Translations under genes and position numbers: made by a program | Shown here: positions 1-5,700 of the stretch, piece by piece | How positions within the stretch are numbered: position 1 is the first letter of the stretch | Layout: every line of letters starts with the position of its first letter | DNA from: Candidatus Woesearchaeota archaeon | GTDB lineage: Archaea; Nanobdellota; Nanobdellia; Woesearchaeales; UBA12501 | DNA length: 7,668 nt | Reading direction: 5' to 3' | NCBI GenBank assembly: GCA_014729495.1 | Contig: WJJV01000045.1 | Location: 1 to 7,668 of the forward strand | The notes under the pieces: model-generated | What the model was told of the DNA's origin: nothing | What the model saw: only the letters and a program-made list of their open reading frames with translations | Database searches by the model: none

Positions 1-226
1 CAGCAGCAGAAACATCCTTCTCAAACTGCTTGACAATTTCAGCCAGCTTTTTCTTGTCTTTAGGTTCTAGAAGAATCTTGCCTTCTCTTTCCATCTTCAT
101 GATATTCTCAAGCATTATCCTGACATCTTCTGTCATCTTTTCAACATTCACTTCTTCTTGCTTTATGTTCAGAAGCTTTGATATATCATCTTTCAGCTTA
201 TCTTTCCTTGAAAATGGCCATGTCAT
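1..226 (-). CDS. Unrecognised small charged protein, C-terminus cut by window edge
   Basis: I do not recognise this family. The visible 75 residues start MTWPFSRKDKLKDDISKLL and continue without a stop to the edge. They are rich in Lys, Glu and Asp, have no Cys and no membrane segment, and look helical, possibly coiled coil (about residues 8-70). The start is well supported: a perfect GGAGGGA ribosome-binding site lies 6 nt before the ATG at 226. A second ATG at 221 is out of frame and stops after seven codons. The gene begins 14 nt after the stop of the tail-anchored protein gene upstream, so the two are probably one transcript. It is the only gene here with a strong consensus Shine-Dalgarno site, as expected for an internal operon gene where others appear leaderless. 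Function unknown. Confidence 0.75.
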   Translation of the reverse strand, partial: MTWPFSRKDKLKDDISKLLNIKQEEVNVEKMTEDVRIMLENIMKMEREGKILLEPKDKKKLAEIVKQFEKDVSAA

Positions 227-232
227 ATTTTA

Positions 233-239
233 TCCCTCC
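233..239 (-). promoter_or_regulatory. Strong Shine-Dalgarno site of the partial gene
   Basis: GGAGGGA read on the minus strand, with a 6-nt spacer (TAAAAT) before the ATG at 226. It decides the start of the partial gene and suggests translation from a polycistronic message. Confidence 0.75.
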
Positions 240-240
240 A

Positions 241-579
241 TTAAATGTAACCTAATCTGTTGAGTATTATGTATACCAATGCAACTATAACCAACACTAG
301 TATTAAAAGTTTTGCTCTCTGGAGGCCTTTTCCTCTCTTTTTCTCACCAGACTCTTTCCTGCTTTCTGCTTTTCTCTGCTCTGCTTCCTCTTTTCTTTTC
401 TGGATATCTTCCTCTTTCTGCTTTCTCTTCTCTTCTTTGGATTTTTTCCTGCTCTTCTCTCTTCCCTCTCTGAATGCAGAATAACCTAGCGCGCTCATAT
501 CTTTCTTTGAGACCCAGCCTTTTCTTGCTTCTTTTATCCTGCCGAGCCTCTCTTCTCTTGAAAGTCTCATCTTGTCCAT
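241..579 (-). CDS. Small basic coiled-coil protein with C-terminal membrane anchor
   Basis: Hypothetical protein of 112 residues, family not recognised. The N-terminal part (about 1-38) is mixed and basic. Residues about 38-88 are almost entirely Lys, Glu, Arg, Ser and Gln and should form one long charged helix. Residues about 90-107 (LLILVLVIVALVYIIL) are a single hydrophobic membrane segment, followed by only NRLGYI. There is no signal peptide, so the layout is that of a tail-anchored protein with the basic helix in the cytoplasm. The start at 579 fits a leaderless transcript, because a TATA-like box is centred about 26 bp upstream. A second in-frame ATG at 570 has AGGAG 10 nt before it and cannot be excluded. 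The charged partial gene follows after 14 nt. A membrane tether for nucleic acid or ribosomes is possible but only a guess. Confidence 0.7.
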   Translation of the reverse strand: MDKMRLSREERLGRIKEARKGWVSKKDMSALGYSAFREGREKSRKKSKEEKRKQKEEDIQKRKEEAEQRKAESRKESGEKKRGKGLQRAKLLILVLVIVALVYIILNRLGYI

Positions 580-599
580 ACTCCTGAGAATGGGTTGTC

Positions 600-609
600 T
601 ATATAAAAA
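600..609 (-). promoter_or_regulatory. TATA-like promoter box for the tail-anchored protein gene
   Basis: TTTTTATATA on the minus strand, centred about 26 bp before the ATG at 579. This is the spacing expected for a leaderless archaeal transcript starting at or next to that ATG. The box lies just after the stop of the PIN-domain gene, so the tail-anchored protein gene can be transcribed independently of the operon upstream. Confidence 0.55.
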
Positions 610-611
610 GT

Positions 612-1316
612 TTACTTTGTCTCAAGCTTGACTATCCTGTTTATCTCCTTCCTTGTTATAGAGCATCCATTCAGCTTCATTCCCCATAATACACTGTCCA
701 GCAGCTCTTTCTTTGCATTAGGCATCTTCGGCATGTACCTGTCAAGCAGGCCTTTCTCATATGCTATTGTCACCAACTCTGTGGATCTTATCATGTCTAT
801 ATCCCTTGTTCTCTTACTGAACTCATGGAGGTTCTTCTTGTTTACCTTGATCTTTGAGTGTAGTTTTTTCTCCATCTTCTTCCTGAGCTTTTCAGGATAT
901 TCTATGAGCATTCTCACTGTCCTCTCATCTACAACAAAAGCTGCTGAGTCCCTCAGTTTGTCAAGGGCAACAGCTTCTATCTCTGCTTCATGCACAATCT
1001 TGAGATCTCTTCCTTTTGCCCTGAATATGCTGTTGGCCAGCTCAAGAAGCTTTCCTGCCTCTTCCTTGACAGCCAGGTCATCGACAAGCTTCAGTACTCC
1101 ATTGTTCAGAAGCTCCATGACCTGCATTGCCTCAAACTTGAATCTCTTTCCTTTGATCGGCCTGTCAACAAGCTCCTTCTTCACAGACCCAGGAATAAGG
1201 AAATCACCATTGAACTCCTTTTTCAGGGGCTTAAGTATCCACAGCAGATTGTTGGTGGCCAGACTTATTATAGGGCCTGTGTCAAACACTATTGTTCTCT
1301 TCATCTTGCTTCTCAT
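612..1316 (-). CDS. PIN-domain protein (putative ribonuclease)
   Basis: A 234-residue protein with a PIN-like fold at its N-terminus. Candidate metal-binding acids fall in the usual order: D12 in IVFDTGPIISL, E48 in VKKELVD, E112/E114 in HEAEIEAVAL, and D130 in FVVDERTV. PIN domains are Mg/Mn-dependent nucleases, commonly acting on RNA. The protein is longer than VapC toxins (about 130 residues); the extra part, residues about 140-234, is basic and helical and could bind RNA or a partner. The start codon overlaps the stop of the preceding HTH gene in ATGA, which indicates translational coupling; M5 is an alternative start. It could be a toxin of a toxin-antitoxin pair or a housekeeping processing nuclease. 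The PIN call is good; substrate and role are not known. Confidence 0.82.
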   Translation of the reverse strand: MRSKMKRTIVFDTGPIISLATNNLLWILKPLKKEFNGDFLIPGSVKKELVDRPIKGKRFKFEAMQVMELLNNGVLKLVDDLAVKEEAGKLLELANSIFRAKGRDLKIVHEAEIEAVALDKLRDSAAFVVDERTVRMLIEYPEKLRKKMEKKLHSKIKVNKKNLHEFSKRTRDIDMIRSTELVTIAYEKGLLDRYMPKMPNAKKELLDSVLWGMKLNGCSITRKEINRIVKLETK

Positions 1317-1870
1317 GTTTTCTTTTTTGAGAAAAGCCTTCTGGCAAAAGAAAGCCTCTCTTTGATGTCAATTGGAACCTCATCTCCGAGTGTTGTCTTG
1401 CCCAGATAATCCATCAGCTCCCACTGTGATATCCCAAGTATCTGTGCTGCCTGTGCAGAGGATATCCCGTGCTCAAACAGCTTTGACCCTTTCTTTATCC
1501 TGGCCTGCTTGACAACCTCTTCAATGAAGAAATGAAGCCTCTCATCATGCTCTGATATTGTCTTAAGAAGATTCTTGACAGCTTTCCTGAATTCACTTAT
1601 CATGTCCTTCTCAAGAAGTGTTATTGCATCTTGCAGGATTGCTGAGAACTTCTTACCTATTATCCTGCGCTTGTCAACAGTCCGCTCCATTATCTTGGAT
1701 ATGGCATAAACAATCACTGCAATTGATACTGAATCAGGATCCTGAAATATTGATGCATTATGTATTGTATGGTTGCTCAGCTCTTTTATCTCAGCATATT
1801 CCTCATCCTTTATGAGGATTATTGTCTCCTGAAGCACAGTAAGAATATCTTTCTTGACAACCTCTTCCAT
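1313..1870 (-). CDS. Putative helix-turn-helix partner protein of the PIN nuclease
   Basis: Family not firmly recognised. From ATG 1870 the protein has 185 residues. It is mostly helical, and near the C-terminus (about 135-157) carries ISSAQAAQILGISQWELMD, which resembles the helix-turn-helix of UPF0175-type antitoxins and other small DNA-binding proteins. It ends in a basic tail (ARRLFSKKKT). The open frame extends to an ATG at 1915 (200 residues), but an AT-rich TATA-like box lies inside that extension, 23-37 bp before 1870. The shorter start matches the leaderless pattern of the other genes and is preferred. The gene overlaps the PIN gene by ATGA and is divergent from the MCM-like gene. 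An antitoxin-like regulator or RNA-binding cofactor of the PIN protein is plausible. The long N-terminal helical part is atypical for an antitoxin. Confidence 0.75.
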   Translation of the reverse strand: MEEVVKKDILTVLQETIILIKDEEYAEIKELSNHTIHNASIFQDPDSVSIAVIVYAISKIMERTVDKRRIIGKKFSAILQDAITLLEKDMISEFRKAVKNLLKTISEHDERLHFFIEEVVKQARIKKGSKLFEHGISSAQAAQILGISQWELMDYLGKTTLGDEVPIDIKERLSFARRLFSKKKT

Positions 1871-1892
1871 AATATTCTGAATCACTAATTCA

Positions 1893-1905
1893 TTTATATA
1901 TTTTT
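1893..1905 (-). promoter_or_regulatory. TATA-like box for the HTH-PIN operon
   Basis: AAAAATATATAAA on the minus strand, centred about 29 bp before the ATG at 1870. It lies inside the longer open frame starting at 1915 and is the main reason for preferring the downstream start. A weaker AATATATC lies at 1918-1925. Confidence 0.5.
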
Positions 1906-1939
1906 GCACATGCATCTGATATATTCACAGGGCATCTGC

Positions 1940-1957
1940 CAGTCTCAGTCAGCAGTT
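1940..1957. promoter_or_regulatory. Short direct repeats between divergent promoters
   Basis: CAGTC at 1940-1944, CAGTC at 1946-1950 and CAGTT at 1953-1957 lie midway between the leftward and rightward TATA-like boxes. Such repeats may be an operator shared by the two transcription units, but they are short and could be chance. Confidence 0.2.
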
Positions 1958-1978
1958 ATCTTATCCAACACAACAATC

Positions 1979-1986
1979 TTTAAATA
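1979..1986 (+). promoter_or_regulatory. TATA-like box for the MCM-like ATPase gene
   Basis: TTTAAATA centred about 26 bp before the ATG at 2009. This is the classic archaeal TATA sequence and spacing for a leaderless message. No Shine-Dalgarno site precedes the ATG. Confidence 0.65.
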
Positions 1987-2008
1987 ATCTGATTACCTAA
2001 TTGCCTTT

Positions 2009-3166
2009 ATGGGGCGCATTTCAGACACTTTGAAGCTATTGAAATCTCTTTCTCCTGAAGATACTTCAGCCCTTGCCAACATAGCAGGGTTCTCAAGCAT
2101 GGATGATATAAGGAAGCTGAAGAATCTCATAAAACAGGGAAAGATCTCTCTGAAGCCCTACACACTAAGCCTTGCAGGAAGCAGCTACTCTCTGATCAAG
2201 GCAGAGGACAAGGAGCTTAAGAGCTATGCAGAATCATTCAACAGCAGGCTTAAGAAGCAGATAAACAGGAAGGTATTCAGCGACTTCTCAAAAGGGGCAT
2301 TTGAGAAGATAAAGTCAGTCATAGCACCTCACATAGTCGGTTTTGATGGTGTGAAGAAGGCTGTTATACTCCAGCTTTTTGCTCTTGACAGGCTCCACAT
2401 ACTCATGCTCGGAGATCCTGGCACAGGAAAGACAGAGATCCTGAGGTCAGCATCTGATCTTTACCCAATCTCATCATTCGGACTCGGCTCAGGGACATCA
2501 TCTGCAGGACTTTCAGTCACTGTGAAAGGAAAGGATGTTATGCCAGGGCTTCTGCCGATGGCAGACGGCGGACTCGCATGCATAGACGAGCTCAATCTCA
2601 TGAAGAAAGATGACATGGCTTCACTGTACAATGCCATGGAGAAAGGATTCATCACATATGACAAGGGCGGAGACCATTACAAGTTCGATGCAAGGATCTC
2701 AGTCCTTGCCACAGCCAACCCAAAGAAGGATCAGTTCTCTGGCAGGGAGATATCGGCAATCAAGAAACAGCTTCCGTTTGACTCAGCCCTGCTCTCAAGA
2801 TTTCATCTGATATTTTTTGTGCTCAGGCCGGATGTTGATGAGTTCAGGAGGATAGCGAGAAGCATAATAAAGGATGAGAAGAAAGAGATAAATAGAGGAG
2901 ACATTGAGTTCATAAGGGATTACATAAAACATTCTGAGGGCATAGATGTGGTCATACCTTCTGCAATGGAGCACCAGATAGTTGATTTTGTCGCTGATCT
3001 CAAGAAGAACGAGTCAAAGTATATGATTGAGATATCTCCCAGGATTGTCTATGGTTTTGTCAGGATGGCAAAGTCTGCTGCAAGGATGGAGCTGAGAAGC
3101 CTTGTTGAGCAGAGGGATGTGAATCTTGTCAAGGATATTGTCAAAGAGAGCCTTGAGATCAATTGA
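2009..3166 (+). CDS. Minimal MCM-like AAA+ ATPase
   Basis: A 385-residue AAA+ protein of the MCM helicase class. Landmarks in order: an MCM-type entry helix (about 98-127, with APHIVGFDGVKKAVILQLF), Walker A GDPGTGKT (135-142), a helix-2 insert with GLGSGTSSAGL (158-168), Walker B LACIDEL (189-195; D193, E194), a pre-sensor hairpin with K219, sensor 1 ATAN (234-237), an arginine finger in LLSRF (R264), and sensor 2 in SPR (R345). All expected ATPase residues are present. Canonical archaeal MCM is about 650-700 residues; this one lacks the N-terminal zinc/OB-fold DNA-binding region and the C-terminal winged helix, and has instead about 90 unrecognised residues at the N-terminus. It is therefore a shortened paralogue, not an obvious replicative helicase. 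It has its own promoter and lies upstream of the GTPase/DUF2073/zinc-ribbon block. Confidence 0.9.
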   Translation: MGRISDTLKLLKSLSPEDTSALANIAGFSSMDDIRKLKNLIKQGKISLKPYTLSLAGSSYSLIKAEDKELKSYAESFNSRLKKQINRKVFSDFSKGAFEKIKSVIAPHIVGFDGVKKAVILQLFALDRLHILMLGDPGTGKTEILRSASDLYPISSFGLGSGTSSAGLSVTVKGKDVMPGLLPMADGGLACIDELNLMKKDDMASLYNAMEKGFITYDKGGDHYKFDARISVLATANPKKDQFSGREISAIKKQLPFDSALLSRFHLIFFVLRPDVDEFRRIARSIIKDEKKEINRGDIEFIRDYIKHSEGIDVVIPSAMEHQIVDFVADLKKNESKYMIEISPRIVYGFVRMAKSAARMELRSLVEQRDVNLVKDIVKESLEIN

Positions 3167-3176
3167 TTCTTTAATC

Positions 3177-3200
3177 TGGTTACAAGCTTTCATGTAACCA
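3177..3200. repeat. Perfect 8-bp inverted repeat next to the GTPase promoter
   Basis: TGGTTACA (3177-3184) and TGTAACCA (3193-3200) are exact reverse complements with an 8-nt spacer. The right arm abuts A-rich sequence and the TATA-like box of the GTPase gene, where the BRE element would be. It could be an operator for a dimeric regulator, or a hairpin at the 3' end of the MCM-like transcript. Confidence 0.5.
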
Positions 3201-3202
3201 AA

Positions 3203-3213
3203 AAATATATAAA
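3203..3213 (+). promoter_or_regulatory. TATA-like box for the GTPase operon
   Basis: AAATATATAAA is the strongest TATA match in the window. It would place transcription start near 3235, giving a short leader. A second AT-rich box, TTTTATATC at 3226-3234, is centred about 29 bp before the TTG codon at 3259 and could give a leaderless start there. Confidence 0.55.
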
Positions 3214-3249
3214 CAGGCCTGTTATTTTTTATATCAGAGTTTAAAAGCG

Positions 3250-4053
3250 GTGGTTGTTTTGCCAAGAAAGAAAAGCAAGAAGAGATCTGGAAAGAAAGCA
3301 GGTAAGAAGGCCAAAAAAGCCAAGAAATCTGAAGAGAATGCTGAGGAACCTTTTGAGGAACCTGCTGAAGACCAGCCTTCTGCATCAACCCAATCATCAT
3401 CTTCTTCAGCTAAGAATGAGAAGCTCGGAATTATCAAGAGATTCATCAATAAGGTCATAGGCAGCATCTTCAAGAAGAAGAAGCACATAAAGCTCGGCCT
3501 TTATGGACCTCCTAATGGAGGAAAGACCACTCTCGCCAACAGGATATGCATTGACTGGCTTGGTGAGGATATGGGTTCTGTTTCTGCCACTGCACACGAG
3601 ACAAGAGAGATCAAGATCAAGGAGCAGATAAACATCAAGTCAGGCAAGAAAGAGCTTTCATTCAACCTGGTGGACACTCCTGGAATCGCCACAAAGATTG
3701 ACTATGAGGATTTTGTAAAGAAAGGCATGAACAAGACTGTGGCAAAGAAAAGGGCGAAAGAAGCCACAAAAGGAGTGATTGACGCAATCAAATGGCTTGA
3801 TGACATGGATGTCGTTGTTGTGGTGATAGACTCAACAATGGATCCTTACACCCAGGTCAACATAACTATAATCGGAAATCTTGTGGCAAGGAACATACCT
3901 GTGCTGATAGTGGGAAACAAGATTGATCTGAAGAAATCAGATCTCAAGAGGATAGAGGCTGCTTTCCCTCAGTATGATGTCATAGGAATCAGCGCTAAAT
4001 TTGGAAAGAACATGGACAAGCTATACGAATCCCTGTTCGTGATGGTGGACTAA
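3250..4053 (+). CDS. Era-like GTPase of the archaeal GTPase/DUF2073/Zn-ribbon cluster
   Basis: A TRAFAC-class GTPase of 267 residues. G1 is GPPNGGKTT (86-94), G3 is DTPG (142-145), G4 is NKID (223-226) and G5 is SAK (248-250); T114 or T118 may serve as G2. Before the G domain lies a tail of about 55 residues: a Lys-rich stretch (6-26), an acidic stretch (28-41) and a Ser-rich stretch, probably disordered and suited to contact nucleic acid or the ribosome. The start is uncertain. GTG at 3250 opens the frame, but TTG at 3259 has GGTGG 5 nt upstream and would give MPRKKSKK, a more natural N-terminus. The DUF2073 gene follows 1 nt after the stop. In haloarchaea I recall this trio annotated as origin-associated (Oap) proteins; I do not assign letters. 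Cellular role is not established here. Confidence 0.88.
   Translation: MVVLPRKKSKKRSGKKAGKKAKKAKKSEENAEEPFEEPAEDQPSASTQSSSSSAKNEKLGIIKRFINKVIGSIFKKKKHIKLGLYGPPNGGKTTLANRICIDWLGEDMGSVSATAHETREIKIKEQINIKSGKKELSFNLVDTPGIATKIDYEDFVKKGMNKTVAKKRAKEATKGVIDAIKWLDDMDVVVVVIDSTMDPYTQVNITIIGNLVARNIPVLIVGNKIDLKKSDLKRIEAAFPQYDVIGISAKFGKNMDKLYESLFVMVD
4044..4048 (+). promoter_or_regulatory. GGTGG ribosome-binding site of the DUF2073 gene
   Basis: GGTGG lies inside the last codons of the GTPase gene, 6 nt before the ATG at 4055. The same pentamer precedes the TTG candidate start of the GTPase gene (3249-3253), which supports both starts. With a 1-nt gap between the genes, coupled translation is likely. Confidence 0.45.
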
Positions 4054-4054
4054 G

Positions 4055-4453
4055 ATGGGAGGACTGACACTTCAATTCATACCTTACAGCGAGATAGAAG
4101 AGCTTAGCTCTCTTGGAAGGATAAAAAAGCTTCTCAAGATAGCAAAAGAGAACAAGATTGTGCTGCTTGAGGGAAGGCTGAACAAGGATGAGGAAGCAGA
4201 GCTCATCAAGACCACCATGGAAGAGATAAACGATGAGTTCAAGGGAATAGAGCTTGGAGTGATCTATCCTGAGCAGACAGAAGGGGCCTTACTTAAGAAG
4301 ATAAAGGGAGGCTTTGCCAAGCTTCTTCTAGGCAACAGGATGGGACTGACAATAATAGGTCCTGCTTCAATAGTCAAGGAGATCAAGAAGGATCCTACAA
4401 AGATTGAGCTTTTCACTACCACTCCCAGAAAGACAAAGAAAAAGAAGAGATAG
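4055..4453 (+). CDS. DUF2073 family protein
   Basis: A 132-residue protein that I recognise as DUF2073 from its opening (LTLQFIPYSEIEELSS), the NKIVLLEGRLNKDEEAELI segment (33-51), the EFKGIELGVI strand (61-70), and a glycine-rich hydrophobic stretch with GLTIIGPASIVKEI (97-110). The length is usual for the family. It is soluble, has no Cys, and ends in a very basic tail (PRKTKKKKR) that could bind nucleic acid. It follows the GTPase gene by 1 nt, so the two proteins probably act together; this gene pair recurs in archaeal genomes as far as I recall. The biochemical role is unknown. The family call is confident, and the partnership with the GTPase is inferred from gene order. Confidence 0.82.
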   Translation: MGGLTLQFIPYSEIEELSSLGRIKKLLKIAKENKIVLLEGRLNKDEEAELIKTTMEEINDEFKGIELGVIYPEQTEGALLKKIKGGFAKLLLGNRMGLTIIGPASIVKEIKKDPTKIELFTTTPRKTKKKKR

Positions 4454-4469
4454 CTGTACTCTCCAGCTG

Positions 4470-4477
4470 TTATATGG
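4470..4477 (+). promoter_or_regulatory. Possible internal TATA-like box before the zinc-ribbon gene
   Basis: TTATATGG is centred about 28 bp before the ATG at 4501, in the 47-bp gap after the DUF2073 gene. The spacing fits a leaderless transcript, so the zinc-ribbon and transporter genes may have an extra promoter besides read-through from the GTPase operon. Confidence 0.4.
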
Positions 4478-4500
4478 AATGAGATAAGGATATTCTAAAG

Positions 4501-4890
4501 ATGCCCCACCAATGTGTAAGATGCGGAAAACTGTATGATGACGGAGCAAAGGAGATTCTATCAGGTTGCGAGTGCGGGGCAAAGCTTTTCTTTTACATAA
4601 AGAAAGAGAAGCTTGAAGAGGCAAAGGAGATAAACGAGAGCCTGTCCAAGAAGGAGAAAGAGCAGATAGAAGAGGATGTCTATGACATCATGGGCAAGGA
4701 CAAGGAAGAGGAGGAAAAGACAGTTGTCCTTGATCTTGAGTCTGTGAGGATACTTAAGCCAGGAAAGTTTGAGATAGATCTTGTGCATCTTTTCAATACT
4801 AAGGATCCTCTTGTCTACAAGCTTGATGACGGCAAGTATGTCATTGATATCGCTGAAACATTCAAACGTAACAATGACAGCAAGAAGTGA
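4501..4890 (+). CDS. Zinc-ribbon protein of the archaeal GTPase/DUF2073 cluster
   Basis: A 129-residue protein with an N-terminal zinc ribbon. C5 and C8 (QCVRCGKLY) and C23 and C25 (GCECGAKLF) should bind one zinc ion; the second pair is CxC, which is less common than CxxC but typical, as I recall, of this archaeal Zn-ribbon family (DUF2072-like). Residues about 34-75 form a charged, probably coiled helix. The C-terminal part (about 75-120) alternates short strands (TVVLDLESVRIL, KYVIDIAETF) and looks like a small beta domain. It completes the trio with the GTPase and DUF2073 genes. Ribbons of this type usually bind nucleic acid or proteins; the target is unknown. The transporter gene starts 8 nt after its stop. 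Confidence 0.82.
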   Translation: MPHQCVRCGKLYDDGAKEILSGCECGAKLFFYIKKEKLEEAKEINESLSKKEKEQIEEDVYDIMGKDKEEEEKTVVLDLESVRILKPGKFEIDLVHLFNTKDPLVYKLDDGKYVIDIAETFKRNNDSKK

Positions 4891-4898
4891 CGTAGAAG

Positions 4899-5657
4899 AT
4901 GAATATTGAATTGCTTATTGCCGCAGGTGTGATCGCTCTTATACTGCAGTTCTTTGATGCATCTCTCGGCCAGGGATATGGAACACTTACCCCAATACTC
5001 ATAATACTGGGATTTGACCCTTTAGATGTTGTTTTAGCTGTTCTTCTGACAAGCTTTGCCCTCAGCGGAGTCACTGCCCTGCTTCATCACTCATATAGGA
5101 ACATAGATTTCAGCTTTGAGAAAAAGGATTTCAAGATAGCAATAATGCTTTCAGGATTCGGAATCCTTGGAGTAGCTCTGGGTGTCCTGCTCGCAGTGAA
5201 TATGCCAGACTATGCACTTAAGGGTTATATCGGCGCTGTGATCATAATAACTGGCATTGCTGTATTCCTGAAGAACAAGACAAGATCAGTATCATGGCGC
5301 AGGCTTGTTGCTCTGGGATCTATTGCATCCTTCAATAAAGGAATGACCGGCGGAGGATTCGGGCCTGTGCTGGCAGGAGGCCAGATAATCTCAGGAGTCA
5401 AGAGCAGAAGCGCTGTGGCCATTACAGCTTTTGTTGAGTCTATAGTATCTCTTGCAGGAGTTATAATCTTCCTGATAACAATCGGATTTACATCAACAGA
5501 AGGCTGGCTGATAGCTGCGCTTCTTATAGGGGGTCTGATATCAACACCTGCTGCAGTATACATTGTGAAGCATATTAATCTTAACAAGCTGAGATATCTT
5601 ATAGGTTCTGCTGCAATACTATCAGGAATGATTGTCTTTCTTGAGCTGTTCATATGA
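4899..5657 (+). CDS. TSUP (TauE/SafE-type) membrane transporter
   Basis: A 252-residue integral membrane protein of the sulfite exporter TauE/SafE superfamily (DUF81). It has about eight hydrophobic segments (roughly 3-20, 28-62 as two, 79-100, 107-124, 136-165, 172-197, 203-223, 232-251). The two halves carry related glycine-rich motifs, GQGYGTLTP (24-32) and FNKGMTGGGFGPVLAGG (145-161), which is the internal duplication of this family. Members export or import small sulfur- or carbon-containing anions; the substrate cannot be read from the sequence. The start at 4899 is 8 nt after the zinc-ribbon stop, with no clear ribosome-binding site, so coupled translation is likely. Location after the Oap-like trio may be co-transcription without a shared function. 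Confidence 0.88.
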   Translation: MNIELLIAAGVIALILQFFDASLGQGYGTLTPILIILGFDPLDVVLAVLLTSFALSGVTALLHHSYRNIDFSFEKKDFKIAIMLSGFGILGVALGVLLAVNMPDYALKGYIGAVIIITGIAVFLKNKTRSVSWRRLVALGSIASFNKGMTGGGFGPVLAGGQIISGVKSRSAVAITAFVESIVSLAGVIIFLITIGFTSTEGWLIAALLIGGLISTPAAVYIVKHINLNKLRYLIGSAAILSGMIVFLELFI

Positions 5658-5668
5658 TGTTCAAAACC

Positions 5669-5676
5669 TTTAAATA
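5669..5676 (+). promoter_or_regulatory. TATA-like box for the DUF202 gene
   Basis: TTTAAATA is centred about 28 bp before the ATG at 5701, identical in sequence to the box before the MCM-like gene and similarly spaced. It supports independent leaderless transcription of the DUF202 gene. Confidence 0.65.
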
Positions 5677-5700
5677 AGATCTTTCAATACCTGTGTATCT

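Noticed and set aside
628..1365. Long rightward open frame of 245 codons opposite the PIN gene
   Set aside because: It is antisense to a protein with clear PIN motifs, and its product is Ser/Phe/Leu-rich as expected for the complement of a Lys/Glu-rich gene. No promoter or ribosome-binding site supports it.
612..1870. Confident call of a VapBC toxin-antitoxin system
   Set aside because: Layout and motifs are suggestive, but both proteins are much longer than typical VapB and VapC, so only the PIN and HTH features are called.
3014..3400. Leftward open frame crossing the MCM-like/GTPase junction
   Set aside because: It runs through two supported genes and their promoter, and its product shows no domain.
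5225..5653. Leftward open frame of 142 codons opposite the transporter gene
   Set aside because: It lies wholly inside the TSUP gene, whose membrane segments and paired Gly-rich motifs are convincing. The antisense product has no recognisable domain.
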